Position numbers and translations under genes: made by a program. DNA of 64,000 nt from NCBI GenBank assembly GCA_031398915.1, contig JANNOG010000111.1, forward strand, positions 1 to 64,000, read 5' to 3'. Origin of the DNA: JANNOG01 sp031398915 (lineage in GTDB: Bacteria > Actinomycetota > Actinomycetes > Actinomycetales > JBBAYJ01). Below the pieces are notes generated by a model that saw only the letters and a list, made by a program, of their open reading frames with translations, was not told the origin of the DNA and searched no databases. Positions 60,455 through 64,000 of the stretch are shown here, in pieces (the first letter of the stretch is position 1; the number at the start of each line of letters is the position of its first letter).

Positions 60455-61426
60455 ATGGCCGCACGCCAGGCAGCCCGAGGCACTCTCGTTGGCCAGACTT
60501 TCCGGGTGCGCGATCCCGTGACCGCAGGCGACCTCGCGCTCGTACCGTTCCGAGCCGGGCACGGCACGGCGTTGGCGGGTCGGCGATCCGTCTACGGCGC
60601 AGACTTCCAGCAGTTGATGCACGGCGTGCACGGGTCGGCGAGGGAGGCGATCAACCACGGCTTGCTGGTCCAGGCAATGCGAGCGAAGCTGGGACCTGAA
60701 CCGGTGCTGGTCGGTGCCAGTGCGGCGTGGGCGCTAGGAAGCCGACTCAACGATCCTGATCAGGCGGTGCATGTCGTCGTGGTCAACGGCAGCGGCGTTC
60801 GGCGCCAACCACTGTTGGTGGCGCACCGGGTCTCACTCGATCCGAGCGTTGTGATCAGGACATCGCTGGGGCCGGCCACGTCCGCTGCGCGCACAGCTCT
60901 GGACATGGCCCGTGGTTTCGGTGGTGGTCCCGCGACTCACGACATGCGTGTGGCCCATGTCGATGCGCTCCTGAGGGTGACGTCCCTCGCTGCCGACGAT
61001 GCCAGAACGTTTGCCGCCGCCGCCAAGGGCCTGTGGCGACTGGCAGACGCCCGACGCGTCCTCGACACGGTCCGCGACGGCGTCGACTCGGTGAAGGAGT
61101 CGGAGTTACGCCTGCTGTTGGCACGACAGGGCATCGAGGAGCCGGTGGTCCAGTGCCCCGTTCGGATCGACGGACCCGGAACCAGAATCATCGCGCGGCT
61201 GGATCTGGGATGGCCCCACCACCGGGTCGGAGTCGAGTACGACGGCAGGGTCCACCTCGAACTCCACCAACACTCACGCGACCTGGTACGCCACAACCTG
61301 ATCCGGGCTGCCGGCTGGACCGTCCTGCAGGTCGACGCCCGTGGGCTGCGCCGGCCCGAGCCCATCCTTGCCCAGCTGAGGGCGTTGCTGGCCGACTCGG
61401 ACTTTCGGCGCGATCGTGCCCGCTGA
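60455..61426 (+). CDS. DUF559/VSR-like endonuclease-domain protein
   Basis: About 323 aa from ATG 60455; an ATG at 60395 would overlap the divergent gene. N-terminal half is AbiEi-like in style (GTLVGQTFRVRD, VLVGASAAWALGSRL, TSAARTALDMARGF). The C-terminal third has the endonuclease fold RIIARLDLGWPHHRVGVEYDGRVHLE (Asp and Glu of PDDEXK) and RHNLIRAAGWTVLQVDARGL. Common in actinobacteria with unknown role. No toxin partner is nearby. Confidence 0.78.
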   Translation: MAARQAARGTLVGQTFRVRDPVTAGDLALVPFRAGHGTALAGRRSVYGADFQQLMHGVHGSAREAINHGLLVQAMRAKLGPEPVLVGASAAWALGSRLNDPDQAVHVVVVNGSGVRRQPLLVAHRVSLDPSVVIRTSLGPATSAARTALDMARGFGGGPATHDMRVAHVDALLRVTSLAADDARTFAAAAKGLWRLADARRVLDTVRDGVDSVKESELRLLLARQGIEEPVVQCPVRIDGPGTRIIARLDLGWPHHRVGVEYDGRVHLELHQHSRDLVRHNLIRAAGWTVLQVDARGLRRPEPILAQLRALLADSDFRRDRAR

Positions 61427-61470
61427 CCAGCAAGGGCCGTACATGATCGCGCCGAAAGTTGGTGCGGGAG

Positions 61471-61596
61471 CGGGTGGGGCCGGTGTGAGACCCGGGTGGG
61501 CCGGTGTGAGACCCGGGTGGGGCCGGTGTGAGACCCGGGTGGGCCGGCGCGCGGCCCGGGTGGGCCGGCGCGCGGCCCGGGTGGGCCGGCGCGGGA
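61471..61596. repeat. 21-22-bp tandem repeat, six copies
   Basis: Six copies of CGGGTGGGCCGGTGTGAGACC and the variant CGGGTGGGCCGGCGCGCGGCC, in the gap just after the stops of the converging DUF559 and MBL genes. It may be translated in no gene. The G-rich runs could fold into G-quadruplex-like structures. It starts 45 bp after the DUF559 stop. Confidence 0.85.
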
Positions 61597-61602
61597 GCGG
61601 TG

Positions 61603-62235
61603 TCAGTGACCCCGCGCGATCCACTCGTCCAGGTGGGGAGACTCGGCACCGAGAGTCGTGGTCCCGCCGTGGCCAGGAAGCACCCGGGTGTCCGGGTCGA
61701 GGGTGAACAACCGGTTCCGGACCGAGGCGATGATCGTGGGAAAGTCGCTGAACGGGCGGCCGGTGGCGCCGGGGCCACCGGGAAACAGGGTGTCGCCGGT
61801 CAGCACGGTGGCGAGGTCGGGAATGTCGAGGGACACCGAGCCCGGGGTGTGCCCCGGCGTGTGCATCACGCGCACGTCGACTCCGGCCACCGACAGGACC
61901 TGACCATCAGCCAACTCCTGGTCGGGGTCGATCCCGTCGTCGTGGACGGTGCGCCACACGACCAGGTCATCCGGGTGCAAGAGGACCGGCGCGGACACCC
62001 GGGCCCCCAGGGCAGGCGCCTGGCCGATGTGGTCCCGATGGGCATGGGTGCAGACGATCCCGAGGACACGGCGCCCCCCGATCGCCTCGACGATGGGGTC
62101 GACCTGGTGCGGGGCGTCCACCACCAGGCACTGCTCGTCGTCACCGATGATCCAGACGTTGTTCTCGAGGTCGATCGTCTGACCGTCGAACTCGAAGGGA
62201 CCACTCGTCACCAGGTGGTCGATTCGCGCGCTCAT
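61603..62235 (-). CDS. MBL-fold hydrolase paired with mycothiol formaldehyde pathway
   Basis: 210 aa, metallo-beta-lactamase fold with the metal motif THAHRDH (H64, H66, D68, H69), HTPGHTPGSV, TGDTLFPGGPGATGRP and LPGHGG. Its ATG overlaps the stop of the S-(hydroxymethyl)mycothiol dehydrogenase gene by 4 bp (ATGA). In mycobacteria the same pair is adjacent; the MBL protein is a glyoxalase II-like thioesterase proposed to split S-formylmycothiol. Confidence 0.9.
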   Translation of the reverse strand: MSARIDHLVTSGPFEFDGQTIDLENNVWIIGDDEQCLVVDAPHQVDPIVEAIGGRRVLGIVCTHAHRDHIGQAPALGARVSAPVLLHPDDLVVWRTVHDDGIDPDQELADGQVLSVAGVDVRVMHTPGHTPGSVSLDIPDLATVLTGDTLFPGGPGATGRPFSDFPTIIASVRNRLFTLDPDTRVLPGHGGTTTLGAESPHLDEWIARGH

Positions 62236-63320
62236 GCGAAGGTGACCACGGATCGAAGAACCTCGCCACGGTGCATTTTGTCGAATGCCTCCTCCACCCC
62301 GCTGAGCGGGATCGTTTCGGATACGAATGCCTCCAGGGGAAGGCGTCCTTGCAGATGCAGATCGATGAGCAGCGGGAAATCACGACTCGGCAAGCAGTCG
62401 CCGTACCACGAGGACTTCTGCGACCCACCTCGACCGAACACGTCGATCAGCGGCACGGTGAATTCCATGTCGGGTGTCGGCACACCGACCAGGACGGCGG
62501 TCCCGGCCAGGTCGCGTGCATAGAACGCCTGGCGCCACGTTTCCGGGCGGCCGACCGCGTCGATGACGGCGTCGGCGCCGAACCCGCCGGTGAGGTCTCG
62601 GATGGCCTCGACGACGTCGCTCTCGCGCGCATTGACCGTATGGGTGGCCCCCAGTTCGGTCGCCCACGCCAGCTTTCGATCGTCCAGGTCGACACCGATG
62701 ATCGTGGTCGCTCCGGCCAGCCTGGCTCCGGCGATGGCCGCGTTACCGACGCCGCCGCACCCGATCACGGCCACGGACTGCCCCCGGGTGACCTCGGCCG
62801 TGTTCAGCGCAGCCCCCAGCCCGGCCATCACCCCGCACCCGAGTAACCCCGCCACCTCCGGACGCGCACGTGAGTCGACCTTCGTGCATTGACCCGACGC
62901 CACCAGCGTTTTCTCGGCAAAGGCCCCGATGCCCAGCGCGGGGCTGAGTACGGTCCCGTCGACCAGGGTCATCTTCTGGGCGGCGTTGTGGGTGGCGAAG
63001 CAGTACCAGGGTTTGCCCGCGGCGCAGGCCCGGCACTGGCCACACACGGCGCGCCAGTTGAGGACGACGAAGTCCCCCTGTGACACGTCTGCGACGCCAT
63101 CGCCCACCGCCGACACGACACCCGCGGCCTCGTGGCCCAAGAAGAAGGGGTACTCGTCGTTGATCCCGCCCTCGCGATAGTGAAGGTCGGTGTGGCACAC
63201 CCCGCATGCCTGGACATCGACCACCACCTCACCGGGGCCAGGGTCGGGAATGACGATGTCGACGAGCTCGACGGGGGCACCCTTGGTTCGCGAGACGACC
63301 CCGGTGACGGTCTGCGGCAT
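62232..63320 (-). CDS. mscR: S-(hydroxymethyl)mycothiol dehydrogenase
   Basis: 362 aa from ATG 63320. Zinc alcohol dehydrogenase family: catalytic ACGVCHTDLHYREGGINDEYP, GHEAAG, structural zinc CGQCRACAAGKPWYC and the NAD motif VIGCGGVGNAAIAG. The whole sequence follows mycobacterial MscR/AdhE2 closely (361 aa there). It oxidises the adduct of formaldehyde and mycothiol to S-formylmycothiol, the first step of formaldehyde detoxification in mycothiol producers. Downstream, the coupled MBL hydrolase probably finishes the step. Confidence 0.95.
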   Translation of the reverse strand: MPQTVTGVVSRTKGAPVELVDIVIPDPGPGEVVVDVQACGVCHTDLHYREGGINDEYPFFLGHEAAGVVSAVGDGVADVSQGDFVVLNWRAVCGQCRACAAGKPWYCFATHNAAQKMTLVDGTVLSPALGIGAFAEKTLVASGQCTKVDSRARPEVAGLLGCGVMAGLGAALNTAEVTRGQSVAVIGCGGVGNAAIAGARLAGATTIIGVDLDDRKLAWATELGATHTVNARESDVVEAIRDLTGGFGADAVIDAVGRPETWRQAFYARDLAGTAVLVGVPTPDMEFTVPLIDVFGRGGSQKSSWYGDCLPSRDFPLLIDLHLQGRLPLEAFVSETIPLSGVEEAFDKMHRGEVLRSVVTFA

Positions 63321-63405
63321 GGTCGGCACGGTACTCGGACCGTTTCTCGGCGACGAGAAAGGCGGCGCGCGTCGCAACCGCGACGTAACGTTCGCGATTG
63401 GGTCG

Positions 63406-63735
63406 ATGGTGCGCCAGATGTGCCTGAGTCTGCCCCAGAATGCCGGCCCACCGCTGCTCGCCGCAGGTGATCGGCTGTCCGTGCGGGCCACCGGCGTAAT
63501 GCTGGACGACGAATTCGTCGACCTGACGCCCACTCAACTCGCGATGCTCCGCGCCCTGGTCGCCCGACCCGGCCACGTCCTCACCCGCGTCGAATCGGCA
63601 CATGCAATGCCCGGCCCCGGCGACGAGAGCGCCGTCGAGATGGCCATCACCCGCTTGCGCAGCGCCCTCAGAGACCCGTCGATCGTGCAGACCGTCGTCA
63701 AGCGCGGCTACCGCCTGGCCGTGGACCCGGGGTGA
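63406..63735 (+). CDS. Stand-alone winged-helix DNA-binding protein
   Basis: 109 aa from ATG 63406. The OmpR-type winged helix is clear: LSVRATGVMLDDEFVDLTPTQLAMLRALVARPGHVLTRVE in pieces, and VVKRGYRLAVDPG at the end. There is no receiver domain before it; similar free or fused domains occur with uroporphyrinogen-III synthase-like proteins. Divergent from mscR and directly upstream of prpE. It may regulate either; the site is unknown. Confidence 0.7.
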   Translation: MVRQMCLSLPQNAGPPLLAAGDRLSVRATGVMLDDEFVDLTPTQLAMLRALVARPGHVLTRVESAHAMPGPGDESAVEMAITRLRSALRDPSIVQTVVKRGYRLAVDPG

Positions 63736-63765
63736 CCTCTCAGTCGCCGCAGTGGACCGGGCACG

Positions 63766-64000
63766 ATGACGAGCATGACGACGACGCCGGGCAACGGGGC
63801 CTACGCGAAGATCTATCAGCGGAGCCTGGCGGATCCTGCAGGTTTCTGGGCAGAGGCTGCAACGGCGGTGACCTGGATTCGTCCGCCGTCACAGGTGCTC
63901 GACGACAGCGCCGCACCCCTGTACCGGTGGTTTCCCGACGCCACGCTCAACACCTGTTACAACGCGTTGGACCGGCACGTCATCGATGGTCGTGGTGACC
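63766..64000 (+). CDS. prpE: Propionyl-CoA/acetyl-CoA synthetase, partial (5' end)
   Basis: Cut by the right window edge; 78 codons visible, no stop. Starts at ATG 63766 or 63775, in the same frame. The N-terminal cap AYAKIYQRSLADPAGFWAEAA, WIRPPSQVLDDS and APLYRWFPDATLNTCYNALDRH are typical of PrpE-type acyl-CoA synthetases. The enzyme makes propionyl-CoA (or acetyl-CoA) from the acid, ATP and CoA. Confidence 0.88.
   Translation, partial: MTSMTTTPGNGAYAKIYQRSLADPAGFWAEAATAVTWIRPPSQVLDDSAAPLYRWFPDATLNTCYNALDRHVIDGRGD

Noticed and set aside
61471..61596. Possible CRISPR array or attachment site.
   Set aside because: No unique spacers, unit length of 21-22 bp, no integrase or tRNA nearby.
62232..63533. 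A 433-codon version of mscR.
   Set aside because: The first 71 codons overlap the divergent winged-helix gene and have no homology-like sequence; the ATG at 63320 matches the family.

Overview
The window looks like a chromosomal segment of a high-GC mycolate-type actinobacterium (Mycobacteriales, for example a Gordonia or Williamsia relative). The evidence is a CofG-CofH fusion FO synthase and an FbiA-type transferase (coenzyme F420), an S-(hydroxymethyl)mycothiol dehydrogenase (mycothiol), a WhiB iron-sulfur regulator, and GTG starts with ATGA/GTGA translational coupling throughout. No rRNA, tRNA or CRISPR array was seen. The genus is inferred and cannot be fixed from the sequence alone.

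Layout. (1) 1-6.7 kb is an eroded polymorphic-toxin array on the minus strand: an RHS/YD-repeat protein ending in an EndoU-like nuclease domain (two frameshifts), its overlapping small immunity gene, the signal-peptide start of a further secreted protein cut off by a complete IS3-family element (1750-3005, no target duplication), and beyond it the 3' end of a second toxin with a three-helix membrane protein that may be its immunity partner. (2) 6.7-13.3 kb is a minus-strand cluster of acyl-CoA ligase, nitroreductase, a small protein, fbiC, a second similar small protein, and fbiA, facing a response regulator/sensor kinase pair across three CAACG repeats spaced exactly 11 bp. (3) 15.8-21.3 kb is a coupled operon of a glutamine synthetase homologue, GlxB/GlxC/GlxD (N-methylglutamate-synthase-like) and an FAD amine oxidase, behind a GlnR-like box. 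(4) 21.3-24.9 kb is a copper operon, csoR-copZ-copA plus an XRE/cupin regulator coupled to copA. CopA carries a 15-bp tandem repeat in its cytoplasmic domain.

(5) 26.6-36.8 kb is one gene for a protein of about 3,374 residues: signal peptide, GEVED-like region, 26 CshA-type fibril repeats, proline-rich stalk and a variant sortase signal. (6) 37-44 kb holds a drug exporter, a DGPF protein with its ECF sigma factor, a TetR/VOC pair with visible operators, a second MFS exporter, an Rpn-type nuclease and a GNAT acetyltransferase. (7) 44-55 kb holds a YdeI-like protein, an M36 (fungalysin) peptidase, a disulfide-reductase homologue lacking its usual histidine, a PucR-methyltransferase-GtrA-glycosyltransferase-epimerase operon, and two hydrolases. 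(8) 55-64 kb holds WhiB, an unusually small basic protein, an SDR, acetoacetyl-CoA synthetase, FKBP, a quinone reductase, a DUF559-type protein, the mycothiol formaldehyde-detoxification pair, a lone winged-helix protein and the start of prpE, cut by the window edge.

How the parts may connect: the amine operon (3) would generate formaldehyde if its oxidase demethylates a methylamine, and the mycothiol pair (8) would remove it. This link is inference. The least explained systems are the F420-linked ligase/nitroreductase cluster and the toxin array.
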